Positions 17,888 through 26,849 of a DNA stretch of 64,000 bases are shown in pieces. The DNA is from Magnetospirillum sp. SS-4 (GTDB taxonomy: Bacteria > Pseudomonadota > Alphaproteobacteria > Rhodospirillales > Magnetospirillaceae). Within the stretch, counting starts at the first letter, position 1. Each line of letters opens with the position of its first letter. Made by a program: the position numbers and the translations under genes. The stretch is taken from contig NZ_CACVCH010000013.1 of NCBI RefSeq assembly GCF_902729425.1, positions 111,175 through 175,174 of the forward strand, in the 5' to 3' direction. The notes beneath the pieces were generated by a model, which saw only the letters and a program-made list of their open reading frames with translations, ran no database searches and was not told the origin of the DNA.

Positions 17888-19285
17888 ATGAGCTATCCCG
17901 TCGTCCTCGTCAACGTATCGCGCAACACCAACGCCATCTCGTTCCCCATGGGACTGAGCGTGGTGGCCAATGCCCTGCTGCACCACGACATCACGCCGCA
18001 GATCATCGACCTCATTCCGGTGGCGCCGGACCGGCGCATCGACTATTTCCTGCGCTCGCTTCCCACCGAGCCGGCCATTTACGGCTTCAGCATGATGATC
18101 GGCAACTTCCATCTGGACCACGCCGAGCAATACGCCCGCCTGATCAAGGAAAGAAGTCCCGACAGCATCATCGTCTATGGCGGCTCGCTGCCGTCGTCGG
18201 TGCCGGAGATGCTGGTGGAGAACTGCGCCTGCGACTTCGTCATCCACGGCGAGGGCGAGGTGGTGTTTCCCGCCTTCGTCAAGGCCCTGCGCGACGGCCG
18301 GCGCCATCCCGAAAGTCCCGGCATCTTCTACCGCAAGGACGGCAAGGTGGTGGGAACCAAGGCCAAGCGCATGCGCCGGCTCGACCACCTGTCGCGTCAG
18401 AACTATTCGCTGTTCGACATGGATTTCTACACCGGCTACTTCAAGGAAGTGGGGCTGGGCTGGGAAATCATGGCGTCGCGCGGCTGCAAGGCCCATTGCT
18501 CGTTCTGCTACAAGTTCATGGGCGACGGCATCGGGCTGCGCGAGCCCGGCGAGGTGCTGGACGAAATTCAGCACATCATGGACAATTACGGCATGAAGAA
18601 GTTCTACTTCGTTGATGAGAACTTCATGCAGGTCAAGAAATACTTCTTCTCATTCCTTGAAGAGAAGACCAAACGCGGCCTTGAATTCGAGTTCATCGCC
18701 TCGTCGCGCATCGACGAGATCGACGAGGAGCGGGTCGGCATCGCCAAGCAACACGGCCTGCTGGCGCTGACCACCGGCGTCGAATCGGTCAATCAGGCGA
18801 CCTTGAACGCCATCGACAAGCGTATCGACGTCGCCGACGCCGAGCGGGCGATCGCCCTGCTGCGTCGCCACGGCGTCCGCCCCCACGTCAACCTGATCAT
18901 GGGATTCGAGTGGGAAACCGAGGACGATTACAAGGCGATGCTCGATTTCATCGAACGCAACGGCCTCAAGGGCACCGTCAAGCTGTCCTATCTGACGCCG
19001 CTGCCCGCCACCCGGCTTTACGACGACGCCAAGAGCCGCGACAAGCTGGGCAAGCCCGAGTTCGAGTATGTCCGCACCCTGGGGAACCTCTATTGGGAGC
19101 TGATGGTCAACATGACCACGATGCCCGACGAGCTGCTGAAGCGCTATTACGCGCTGATCTCGGATGTGGGCAAGGAAACCCGCGCCTTGCCGGTGACCCC
19201 GGCCTACCGCCAGAATCTGAACGAGGATCTGGTCATGTACAAGACCATTTCCGCCACCACCCCTGTGGCGACCATGGGAGCCTGA
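17888..19285 (+). CDS. B12-binding-domain radical SAM protein
   Basis: 465 residues. The N-terminal part (about 1-150) looks like a cobalamin-binding Rossmann domain (MGLSVVANALL, VYGGSLPSSVPEMLVEN, VIHGEGEVVFPAF). The radical SAM core has Cys200-x3-Cys204-x2-Cys207 in SRGCKAHCSFC, binding the [4Fe-4S] cluster. Members of this class methylate unactivated carbons or carry out other radical rearrangements. The gene begins 16 bases after the TPP beta gene with GGAAGGA upstream, and a second radical SAM gene follows directly. The substrate is unknown. Confidence 0.8.
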   Translation: MSYPVVLVNVSRNTNAISFPMGLSVVANALLHHDITPQIIDLIPVAPDRRIDYFLRSLPTEPAIYGFSMMIGNFHLDHAEQYARLIKERSPDSIIVYGGSLPSSVPEMLVENCACDFVIHGEGEVVFPAFVKALRDGRRHPESPGIFYRKDGKVVGTKAKRMRRLDHLSRQNYSLFDMDFYTGYFKEVGLGWEIMASRGCKAHCSFCYKFMGDGIGLREPGEVLDEIQHIMDNYGMKKFYFVDENFMQVKKYFFSFLEEKTKRGLEFEFIASSRIDEIDEERVGIAKQHGLLALTTGVESVNQATLNAIDKRIDVADAERAIALLRRHGVRPHVNLIMGFEWETEDDYKAMLDFIERNGLKGTVKLSYLTPLPATRLYDDAKSRDKLGKPEFEYVRTLGNLYWELMVNMTTMPDELLKRYYALISDVGKETRALPVTPAYRQNLNEDLVMYKTISATTPVATMGA

Positions 19286-19286
19286 T

Positions 19287-20327
19287 GTGAACGAGAACCA
19301 TGTGCGGCGCCCCGTCACCGTAACCGGCGAGGACTGGTTCGAGGTCGCCCGGACCCTGGATATTTCGGACGAGACGGTGGTCCGGGACTTCCTTGCCGAC
19401 AACCCCGCCTTCGGCGCCGATCTGGTGATTCCCAAGCGCGTCACCATCGAGACCATCTTCGGCTGCAACGCCCGCTGCGGCATGTGCGTCATCGACCAGC
19501 CCACCGAACGGATCAAGGGGGTCATGCCCATGGCCCAGTTCACCGGCATCATCGACAAGCTGGCCCCCTATCGCGACCGGATCGAGATGATGGATTTCTT
19601 CGCCCTGGGCGAACCGCTGATCGATTCGCTGCTGTTCGACCGCATCCGCTACGCCAAGGCCAGGGGATTCCGCCGGCTGGCCTTCGCCACCAACGCGCAC
19701 CTCCTGACCAAGGCCAAGCGCAAGGCCCTGCTGGAGAGCGGCATCGACACCGTCATCTTCAGCATCGACGGCATCACCAAGGCCACCCACGAATCCATTC
19801 GCGAGCGGGTCAATTTCGACAAGGTGATGGAGAACGTCCAGGCGGTGATCCGCGAGCGCGACGCCGGCGACTTCAAGACCCGCTTCGTGGTGCGCTTCGT
19901 CCGCCAGGCCCGGAACCGCCATGAATGGGACGAATACAAGGCATTCTGGTCAAGCCGGATCTCGCCCGGGCGCAACGACGTGGTCACCTCCTACGACATG
20001 CACACCTGGGGCGGCCAGGTCGCCAACAAGGACGAGGTCATCGGCGGCGACCAGCAGCGCGACGAGGAGATCGAACGCCTGCCCTGCCACCATGTGTTCG
20101 ACAAGCTGACCATCCTGGCCGACGGCTCGATCCCGCTGTGCTCGGAAGACATCCTGGAACCGGCCTACGGATTTGGCCTGATCGGCGACCAGGACCCCAT
20201 CCAGGCCTTCAACTCGGCCCGCCTGCGGGCCATGCGCCGCCTTCATCTCGCCGGACGGAAAACGCTGTTGAAAGGATGCAGCGAATGTACTCTTCTCTAC
20301 AGCGAACCGAGGCGCGGCAGCGACTGA
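19287..20327 (+). CDS. Radical SAM/SPASM-domain protein
   Basis: 346 residues starting at a GTG one base after the preceding stop. The core motif CNARCGMC supplies Cys60, Cys64 and Cys67 for the SAM cluster. The C-terminal half carries further cysteines (LPCHHVFDKL, IPLCSED and KGCSECTLLY) as expected for SPASM auxiliary clusters. SPASM enzymes modify peptides, carbohydrates or aminoglycosides by radical dehydrogenation or epimerisation. The setting favours a sugar-related substrate. The tail resembles the truncated protein at the left edge of the window. Confidence 0.8.
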   Translation: MNENHVRRPVTVTGEDWFEVARTLDISDETVVRDFLADNPAFGADLVIPKRVTIETIFGCNARCGMCVIDQPTERIKGVMPMAQFTGIIDKLAPYRDRIEMMDFFALGEPLIDSLLFDRIRYAKARGFRRLAFATNAHLLTKAKRKALLESGIDTVIFSIDGITKATHESIRERVNFDKVMENVQAVIRERDAGDFKTRFVVRFVRQARNRHEWDEYKAFWSSRISPGRNDVVTSYDMHTWGGQVANKDEVIGGDQQRDEEIERLPCHHVFDKLTILADGSIPLCSEDILEPAYGFGLIGDQDPIQAFNSARLRAMRRLHLAGRKTLLKGCSECTLLYSEPRRGSD

Positions 20328-20358
20328 CCCTTTCCATCCCACAGAGAGACCGGATTTC

Positions 20359-21351
20359 ATGAAGGAACGCATCCTTATCACCGGCATCACCGGCTTCGTC
20401 GGCTCGCATCTGGCCGATTACGTGCTCGGCCTGGGCGACAAGTACCAGGTGATCGGAACCAAGCGCTGGCACCTGTCGCGCATGGACAATATCCGGCACC
20501 TGCTGGATCGCGTCACCATGCTGGATTGCGACCTGACCGATTCGATCTCGACCCGCGAGATGCTGAACGTCGCCAGGCCCGACCGCATCTTCCACTGCGC
20601 CGCCGAAAGCTTCGTCAGCCCATCTTGGAAGAACCCGCAGCGCTACATGGCGATGAACTACAACGCCACGGTCAACATCCTGGACTGGCTGCACCAGAAC
20701 AAGTCGAACGCCCCGTTCCACATTCCCGGCTCGGGCGAGGAATACGGCGAGATCGACGAATCCGAACTGCCCATCACCCCGGAATCGGTGCTGCGCCCGG
20801 TCAACCCCTACGCGGTGACCAAGATCGCCCAGGATCTGATCGGCTTCGTCTACAACCGCTCCTACGGCGTCAACGTCATCCGCACCCGCGCCTTCAACCA
20901 TGAAGGCCCGCGCCGCGACAAGGTGTTCGGGATTCCGTGGTACGCCTATCAGATCGCCATGGTCGAAGCCGGCAGGATGGAGCCGCTGCTCAAGGTCGGC
21001 CATATCGACGACCGCCGCAACTTCACCCATGTCCGCGACATGGTCGAGGCCTACTGGCTGGCCAGCACCAAGTGCACGCCGGGCGAGCTGTATCTGGTGG
21101 GGTCCGAGGCCCCCGAAACCATCTATACCTTCCGCCAGGCGCTGGAGATGCTGATCGGCATGTCCACCGTCAAGGGCATCCGCCACGAGACCGACCCCCA
21201 ATATGTCCGCCCGACCCAGGTGCCGCGCCTGATCGCCGACACCCAAAAGTTCCGCGACGCCACCGGCTGGGAACCGAAGATTCCGTTCCAGACCATCCTG
21301 ACCGAGACGCTTGAGTACTGGCGCGAGCGCGTCCGTCTCGGCACCGCCTGA
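20359..21351 (+). CDS. GDP-mannose/heptose 4,6-dehydratase-like SDR
   Basis: 330 residues of the GMD/RMD type: ITGITGFVGSHL cofactor motif, the AAESFV segment typical of GMD proteins, GSGEEYG (residues 124-130) and the Tyr151-x3-Lys155 pair in YAVTK. GMD homologues remove water from GDP-mannose or GDP-D-glycero-D-manno-heptose to give the 4-keto-6-deoxy sugar. A heptose kinase and an HddC-GmhB fusion follow downstream, so a GDP-heptose substrate (as for DmhA, WcbK or DdahA) is a reasonable inference. A related GDP-sugar reductase is the alternative. Confidence 0.75.
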   Translation: MKERILITGITGFVGSHLADYVLGLGDKYQVIGTKRWHLSRMDNIRHLLDRVTMLDCDLTDSISTREMLNVARPDRIFHCAAESFVSPSWKNPQRYMAMNYNATVNILDWLHQNKSNAPFHIPGSGEEYGEIDESELPITPESVLRPVNPYAVTKIAQDLIGFVYNRSYGVNVIRTRAFNHEGPRRDKVFGIPWYAYQIAMVEAGRMEPLLKVGHIDDRRNFTHVRDMVEAYWLASTKCTPGELYLVGSEAPETIYTFRQALEMLIGMSTVKGIRHETDPQYVRPTQVPRLIADTQKFRDATGWEPKIPFQTILTETLEYWRERVRLGTA

Positions 21352-21364
21352 GGAAGACCAGACG

Positions 21365-21850
21365 ATGACACCGCCCCGCATCGACGGCATCAAGGGAAAC
21401 TGGATCGACGGCGTCACGGTGACGCCGCTGCGCCGCATCTGCGACGAGCGCGGCAAGATCATGCACCTGATGAAGAAGACCGACCCGCACTTCACCGAGT
21501 TCGGCGAGGTCTACATCTCGTCCGGCTATCCCGGCATCGTCAAGGCCTGGCATATCCACAAGGAAATGACCCTGAACAACACCTGCATCGTCGGCATGAT
21601 GAAGCTGGTGCTGTTCGACGGCCGCGACGGCTCGCCCACCAAGGGCAACCTGATGGAGTGCTTCATCGGCGAGGACAATTACGTCCAGGTGAAGATTCCG
21701 CACGGCATCAGCAATGGCTACAAGGCCTACGGCGACAAGCTGGCCATGCTGGTCAATTGCGCCTCCATGCCCCATGACCCCAATGAACTGATCTACATCG
21801 ACCCGTTCAACAACGACATTCCCTACAACTGGGATGTGAAGCACGGCTGA
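21365..21850 (+). CDS. RmlC-like sugar 3,5-epimerase (cupin)
   Basis: 161 residues with an RmlC-type cupin fold, shown by KAWHIHKEMT (the general-base His region), KLVLFDGRDGSPT and KIPHGISNGYKA. It is shorter and more divergent than classical RmlC. After a 4,6-dehydratase, such enzymes invert C3 and/or C5 of a 4-keto sugar; in Campylobacter modified-heptose pathways RmlC-like epimerases act on 4-keto-6-deoxy heptoses. The gene sits between the GMD-like dehydratase and the heptose-activation genes. Its stop overlaps the next start by one base. Confidence 0.75.
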   Translation: MTPPRIDGIKGNWIDGVTVTPLRRICDERGKIMHLMKKTDPHFTEFGEVYISSGYPGIVKAWHIHKEMTLNNTCIVGMMKLVLFDGRDGSPTKGNLMECFIGEDNYVQVKIPHGISNGYKAYGDKLAMLVNCASMPHDPNELIYIDPFNNDIPYNWDVKHG

Positions 21851-23076
21851 TGTCCACAGGGGTGGAGCGGCCGCGCCAGGCAGTCATTCTCGCGGGGGGT
21901 CAGGGGACGCGGTTGCGCCCCCTGACCGACCATACGCCCAAGCCGATGATTCCCTTCCACGGCCGGCCGTTCGCCGATTATCTGGTGGAGATGCTGACGC
22001 GGCAGGGCTTCACCCGCATCCTGTTCCTGCTGGGCTATCTGCCCGACAAGGTCATGGATCATTTCGGCGACGGCTCGCGATTCGGCATCGCCATCGACTA
22101 CGCCGTCTCGCCGGTGGACGACGAGACCGGCACCCGCCTGCGCCGGGTCCGCGACCGCCTCGACGACGTCTTCGTCCTGCTCTATTGCGACAATTACTGG
22201 CCGATGCCGTTCGAGACCATGTGGCGGCGTTACCTGGACCACGATGTGGCGGCGATGGTCACCGTCTATCGCAATCGCGACGGCTATACCCGCGACAATC
22301 TGCGGGTGGATTCGGACGGATTGCTGGCGGTCTACGACAAGTCGCGCGCCGCCCCCGGTCTGGCCGGGGTCGACATCGGCTTCTTCATCCTGCGGCGCGA
22401 GGTCATCGACCTCATTCCCGAGGACGGCAACCCGTCTTTCGAGAAGACGGTCTATCCGGTTCTGGTGGAGCGCCGCCAGTTGGCGGCTTTCCAGACCGAT
22501 CACCGCTATTACAGTGTCGGCAGCCATGAACGCCTGCCCCTGACCGAAGCCTTCCTGGCGCGGGTTCCAACGGTGTTGCTGGACCGCGACGGCACCTTGA
22601 ACGTCCGCATGCCCCAGGCGCGGTATGTCTGCTCGTGGACGGACTGGCGCTGGCTGCCCGGCGCCCTTGACGCCTTGGCGGCGCTGAACCGGGCCGGCTA
22701 TCGGGTGATCCTGATCACCAACCAGCCCGGTCTGGCGCGCGGCGCCCTCGACCCGGCGACGCTGGACGACATCCATGCCCGCATGATGGCCGAGACCGAG
22801 GCGGCGGGCGGGCGCATCGACGCCATCTATTTCTGCCCGCACAATTGGGATGACGGCTGCGATTGCCGCAAGCCTCGCCCCGGCATGCTGTTTCAGGCCC
22901 AGCGCGACTTCCACCTTGACCTGTCGCGGGTGACGTTTATAGGTGACGATGACCGCGATGGCGAAGCGGCCCAGGCTGCCGGCGCGCCATTCCTTCAGGT
23001 CACCGATTCGTATTCCCTGCTCGACGCCGTCCACGACCTGCTGCGCGCCGATCACCCAAGCCCGGTAGCCGGATAA
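21850..23076 (+). CDS. HddC-like nucleotidyltransferase fused to GmhB-like heptose-bisphosphate phosphatase
   Basis: 408 residues in two domains. Residues 1 to about 230 are a sugar-1-phosphate nucleotidyltransferase (AVILAGGQGTRLRPLTDHTPKPM). Residues from about 240 are a HAD-IIIA phosphatase with LLDRDGTLN, ITNQPGLARG and the Cys-rich zinc loop CPHNWDDGCDCRKPRPGM characteristic of GmhB. In one chain it would dephosphorylate heptose 1,7-bisphosphate and then attach the nucleotide, probably GDP. The kinase that makes the bisphosphate is the next gene. No GmhA isomerase gene is in the window. Confidence 0.8.
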   Translation: MSTGVERPRQAVILAGGQGTRLRPLTDHTPKPMIPFHGRPFADYLVEMLTRQGFTRILFLLGYLPDKVMDHFGDGSRFGIAIDYAVSPVDDETGTRLRRVRDRLDDVFVLLYCDNYWPMPFETMWRRYLDHDVAAMVTVYRNRDGYTRDNLRVDSDGLLAVYDKSRAAPGLAGVDIGFFILRREVIDLIPEDGNPSFEKTVYPVLVERRQLAAFQTDHRYYSVGSHERLPLTEAFLARVPTVLLDRDGTLNVRMPQARYVCSWTDWRWLPGALDALAALNRAGYRVILITNQPGLARGALDPATLDDIHARMMAETEAAGGRIDAIYFCPHNWDDGCDCRKPRPGMLFQAQRDFHLDLSRVTFIGDDDRDGEAAQAAGAPFLQVTDSYSLLDAVHDLLRADHPSPVAG

Positions 23077-24089
23077 TGCCGAGACAGAGCAATTCCCCCC
23101 GAATCGTCATGACCGCCGTGCCGTTGCGCCTGTCCTTCGCCGGCGGCGGCACCGACATCGCCGATTTCTATCTCAAGGAAGGCGGGGCGGTGCTGTCGAC
23201 CACCATCGACAAGTTCGTCTACGTCACCGTCAAATCCCACGGCGAACTCTACCGCGAACCGTATCGCCTGAACTATTACAATGCCGAGCACGCCCAGGAT
23301 CTGGACAGCATCAAGAACGACATCATGCGCGAATGCCTGCGGCTGGTGCCGGTGGAACCGCCGCTCTACGTCAGCACCGTGGCCGACGTCCCGTCGTCAT
23401 CGGGGCTGGGGTCGTCCAGCTCGTTCGCGGTGGGGCTGCTGCACGCGCTGCACGTCATGCGCGGCGACCGCGTATCGCTGGGACGGCTGGCCGAGGAGGC
23501 CTGCCACATCGAGATCAACGTGCTGAAGCAGCCTATCGGCAAGCAGGACCAGTATGCCGCCGCCTTTGGCGGCCTCAACTGCATGCGCTTCGAGACCGAT
23601 GGCCGGGTGGTGCTGGAGCCGCAGACCATCTCGGCGGACAAGATCCGTATCCTGTTCGACCACCTGATGCTGTTCTGGACCAACACCACCCGCTCGGCCA
23701 GCGAGATTTTGACCCGGCAACGCCAGGCCATCGACGACCGCATGGCCAATCTGCGTTCGATCAAGGCCCATTGCGAGCAGGTCCGCCATCTCCTCAACGG
23801 CGATTTCGACCCGGCGGCGCTGGGCGGCGTGCTGGATGAGACCTGGCGTCAGAAGCGCGGCATCACCGAAGCCATCAGCAATTCGCAGATCGACCAGTGG
23901 TACGAGATCGCCATGGCGGCCGGGGCCACCGGCGGCAAGATCGCCGGAGCCGGCGGCGGCGGCTTCCTGCTGCTGATCGTTCCGCCCGACCGCCAGCCGG
24001 CGGTGGCCGAGGCGCTGAAGGAACTGGACCGCCTGCCGATCCGCTACGAAGCCTCCGGCACCCGCGTCCTTATCCCCCTGGGGCACTGA
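23076..24089 (+). CDS. hddA: D-glycero-alpha-D-manno-heptose 7-phosphate kinase, GHMP family
   Basis: 337 residues with PLRLSFAGGGTDI at the N-terminus, the GHMP phosphate loop PSSSGLGSSSSFAV and the C-terminal GGKIAGAGGGGFLLL, a strong match to HddA-type kinases. It phosphorylates D-glycero-D-manno-heptose 7-phosphate at C1, with alpha configuration leading to GDP-heptose. The start overlaps the fusion gene's stop by one base. L-fucose kinase-like proteins share the fold, but the heptose partners next door favour HddA. Confidence 0.85.
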   Translation: MPRQSNSPRIVMTAVPLRLSFAGGGTDIADFYLKEGGAVLSTTIDKFVYVTVKSHGELYREPYRLNYYNAEHAQDLDSIKNDIMRECLRLVPVEPPLYVSTVADVPSSSGLGSSSSFAVGLLHALHVMRGDRVSLGRLAEEACHIEINVLKQPIGKQDQYAAAFGGLNCMRFETDGRVVLEPQTISADKIRILFDHLMLFWTNTTRSASEILTRQRQAIDDRMANLRSIKAHCEQVRHLLNGDFDPAALGGVLDETWRQKRGITEAISNSQIDQWYEIAMAAGATGGKIAGAGGGGFLLLIVPPDRQPAVAEALKELDRLPIRYEASGTRVLIPLGH

Positions 24090-24092
24090 TCC

Positions 24093-25034
24093 ATGACCAA
24101 GACCTTCCTGCTTACCGGCGGCGCCGGCCATCTCGGCAGCCTGCTGGCCCGGCGGCTGTCGGCCCAGGGACACCGGGTGTTCTCACTGGTGCGGCGCGGC
24201 GGCCACGCCCTGCGGCTGGAAGACCTCGGCGGCACCATCGCCCGGCTGGAGGCCGACGTGGCCGATGCCGCCTCGCTGGGGCGGGCGGTGGCCGAGGCGC
24301 GGCCCGACGTGGTGTTCCATCTCTCCAGCTCGGTCTTCAACCCGCCGCCGACCCTGGACACCCACATGGCGACCAATGTCGGCGGGGCCGCCAACCTGAT
24401 CCAGGCGCTGGAACCGTTCCCCGCCGCCCAGATCGTCTATGCCAGCACCGCCGCCATCTACGGCAACGCCAACCGGGCGAAGGAGGACGAGGCACCGGCC
24501 CCGGCGACCTGGCTGGGCGCCAGCAAGGCCGCCGCCTCGCTGCTGTTCGCCACCCATGCCCGCATGACCGGCCGCAAGATCACCGAATTCCGCATCTACA
24601 CCCCGTTCGGCCCATGGGAACGCAACACCCGGCTGATTCCCCAGATCATCCTGTCGGCCCTGGACGGCAAGCCCATCCGCACCACCGAGGGCCGCCAGAC
24701 CCGCGACTACCTCTATGCCGACGACCTGATCGACCTGATGCTGCTGGCGGTGGAGCGGCCGCACGAGGGCTGGCGCGCCTATAACGCCGGCGCCGGCGAG
24801 GGCGTGCCGGTGCGCACCATCGTCGCCACCGTGCTGGAACTGATGGGCAATCCGGTCGAGGCGCAGTTCGGCGCCATTCCCACCCGACCGGACGAGATCA
24901 TGGAAATGTCGGCCGACATCTCGCGCGCCGCCGCCGAATTCGGCTGGCGCCCGAGCACGCCGTTCATGGAAGGATTGACGCGTACGGTGCGCTGGTTTAC
25001 CACCAATGCCGACTTGGCCCGCCGGCTGATCTAA
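24093..25034 (+). CDS. Extended SDR, epimerase/dehydratase-like, catalytic Tyr replaced
   Basis: 313 residues with TGGAGHLGSLLA for the cofactor, YASTAAIYG for the active-site Ser/Thr, and EGRQTRDYLYADD, as in sugar-nucleotide epimerases. Where the family has YxxxK, this protein reads LGASK, so the catalytic Tyr is Leu while Lys is kept. It may use another acid, reduce rather than epimerise, or be inactive. It follows hddA by three bases and probably acts late in the activated-heptose or deoxy-sugar pathway. Confidence 0.7.
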   Translation: MTKTFLLTGGAGHLGSLLARRLSAQGHRVFSLVRRGGHALRLEDLGGTIARLEADVADAASLGRAVAEARPDVVFHLSSSVFNPPPTLDTHMATNVGGAANLIQALEPFPAAQIVYASTAAIYGNANRAKEDEAPAPATWLGASKAAASLLFATHARMTGRKITEFRIYTPFGPWERNTRLIPQIILSALDGKPIRTTEGRQTRDYLYADDLIDLMLLAVERPHEGWRAYNAGAGEGVPVRTIVATVLELMGNPVEAQFGAIPTRPDEIMEMSADISRAAAEFGWRPSTPFMEGLTRTVRWFTTNADLARRLI

Positions 25035-25051
25035 CAGCGAAAGCGCTTCCG

Positions 25052-26272
25052 ATGACCACCTGCATCGCCTGTGGTTCGACCAGGGTCGAGCCCTTCCTTG
25101 ACCTGCACGAGACCACCCTGGCCAACAAGTTCCTGGCTCCCGACGAGATCGGCGCGCCGGAACCCCGCCACCCCCTGGTCGTCGGGTTCTGCCACGATTG
25201 CAGCCATGTCCAGCTGACCCATCTGGTGCCGCCGCCCGAGATGTTCGACGACTATCTCTACATCTCGTCGTTGTCCAAGACGTTGGTCGACCACCTGCAC
25301 GGCCTGGCCGCCACCGTGATCGAGCGATTCCGGCTGGGGGCCGGCGACCTGTTCATCGATGTCGGCTGCAATGACGGCACCCTGCTCTCCGAGGCGAGGC
25401 GACGGGGCGTGCGCATCCTGGGGATCGACCCGGCCAGGAATCTGGCACCACTGGCCAAGAAGAACGGCGTCGATACCCTGGTCGCCTTCTTCGGGGCCGA
25501 AACCGCCCGGGCCGTGGTCGCCCGCGAGGGCCAGGCCTCGGTGGTCACCGCCACCAACGTCTTCCCCCATATTCCCGCCCTGGACGATCTGGTCACGGGC
25601 CTGGACGTCGTGCTGAAGCCGGGCGGCGTGTTCGTCGCCGAGGCCCATTACCTGGGCGACCTGCTGGACGCCTGCGCCTTCGACACCGTGTATCACGAAC
25701 ATTGCTCGTATTGGTCGCTGCACGCCGCCCAGCGCATGTTCCAGCGCCACGGCTTCGAGGTGGTGGACGTGGAACGCCTGCCGATCCATCACGGCCAGTT
25801 GCGCCTGTTCGCCCAACGCCGGGGCGAAGGCCGGCCCAGCCCCGCCGTCGCCACCCTGCTGGCCGACGAAGCCCGACGCGGCATGACCGGCATCGAGTGC
25901 TACAAGGCCTTCGCCAGGCGGGTCGAGGCTATTCGCGCCGAACTCAACGCCGCCTTCGCCGGGTTCAAGGCGGCGGGCAAGACGGTGGTCGGCTACGGCG
26001 CCCCCGCCAAGGGCAACACCCTGCTCAGCTATATCGGCTTCGGCCCCGGCCAGTTGGCCTATATCGCCGACAAGAGCCCGCTGAAGCAGGGCCGCGTCAC
26101 GCCGGGCACGCACATTCCGGTGGTGGGGCCGGAGCGCCTGCTGGCCGACCAGCCCGATTACGTGCTGCTGCTGGCCTGGAACTTCGCCGACGAGATCATG
26201 GCCGAGCAGGCCGAATACCGGGCGCGCGGCGGCAAGTTCATCCTGCCGGTGCCCGAGGTCAGGATCGTCTGA
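25052..26272 (+). CDS. Sugar C-methyltransferase-like protein with N-terminal zinc-binding domain
   Basis: 406 residues in three parts. First is a zinc-binding module with CIACGS and CHDCSH cysteine pairs (residues 4-50). Next is a SAM-binding core with FIDVGCNDGTLL near residue 105. Last is a C-terminal domain with VVGYGAPAKGNTLLSY, which is conserved in TylC3/NovU-like deoxysugar C-methyltransferases. These enzymes methylate C3 or C5 of 4-keto-deoxy sugar nucleotides. Its presence suggests a branched, C-methylated sugar. It overlaps the RmlC-like gene by one base. Confidence 0.8.
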   Translation: MTTCIACGSTRVEPFLDLHETTLANKFLAPDEIGAPEPRHPLVVGFCHDCSHVQLTHLVPPPEMFDDYLYISSLSKTLVDHLHGLAATVIERFRLGAGDLFIDVGCNDGTLLSEARRRGVRILGIDPARNLAPLAKKNGVDTLVAFFGAETARAVVAREGQASVVTATNVFPHIPALDDLVTGLDVVLKPGGVFVAEAHYLGDLLDACAFDTVYHEHCSYWSLHAAQRMFQRHGFEVVDVERLPIHHGQLRLFAQRRGEGRPSPAVATLLADEARRGMTGIECYKAFARRVEAIRAELNAAFAGFKAAGKTVVGYGAPAKGNTLLSYIGFGPGQLAYIADKSPLKQGRVTPGTHIPVVGPERLLADQPDYVLLLAWNFADEIMAEQAEYRARGGKFILPVPEVRIV

Positions 26273-26832
26273 TGCGCATCGCCGAACGCGAGATCAAGGG
26301 CATGTTCGATGTGGAGGTCGATCCGGCCGCCGATCATCGCGGCTGGCTGATCAAGCCGTTCGACGCCCGCCCCTTCGCCGCCGCCGGCCTGACCGCCGAA
26401 TGGCGTCAGGTGATCGTGCAGTACACCGAGCACAGGAATACCCTGAAGGGCCTGCATCATCAGGCCGATCCGTTCCTTGAGGCCAAGCTGATCGCTCCCA
26501 TCGAAGGGCGCTGCTTCTGGGTGTCGGTGGACCTGCGCCCCGGCAGCCCCACCTTCGGCCGCTGGGGCGGGGCGGTGCTTGACGCCGCCAAGCGTAATTC
26601 GCTCTACGTGGCCCGCGGTTTCGCCCATGGCTGCCTGACGCTCACCGACCGGGTCAACCTTCTGATCTGCGCCGACAACGACTATTCGCCCGATCACGGC
26701 GTCAGCATCGCCTGGAACGATCCGGATTTCGCCATCGACTGGCCACTGGCGCCCGGCGAGGACGTGGTGATGAAGGACGAGCATCGCGCCGCGCCGCCCT
26801 TCGCCGCATTGCGGGACAGGCTCGACCTCTGA
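26272..26832 (+). CDS. RmlC-family dTDP-4-dehydrorhamnose 3,5-epimerase-like protein
   Basis: 186 residues closer to classical RmlC than the protein at 21365. It has NTLKGLHHQADPF with the catalytic His, DLRPGSPTFGRWGG, ARGFAHGCLTL and IAWNDPDFAIDWPL, all in family order. It should epimerise a 4-keto-6-deoxy sugar nucleotide after C-methylation or in parallel with it. No RmlA or RmlB gene is in the window, so the dTDP label is by family only. Two epimerases of this type in one operon suggest more than one deoxysugar, or two epimerisation steps. Confidence 0.8.
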   Translation: MRIAEREIKGMFDVEVDPAADHRGWLIKPFDARPFAAAGLTAEWRQVIVQYTEHRNTLKGLHHQADPFLEAKLIAPIEGRCFWVSVDLRPGSPTFGRWGGAVLDAAKRNSLYVARGFAHGCLTLTDRVNLLICADNDYSPDHGVSIAWNDPDFAIDWPLAPGEDVVMKDEHRAAPPFAALRDRLDL

Positions 26833-26849
26833 CCCAGGAAGGGTTCACC

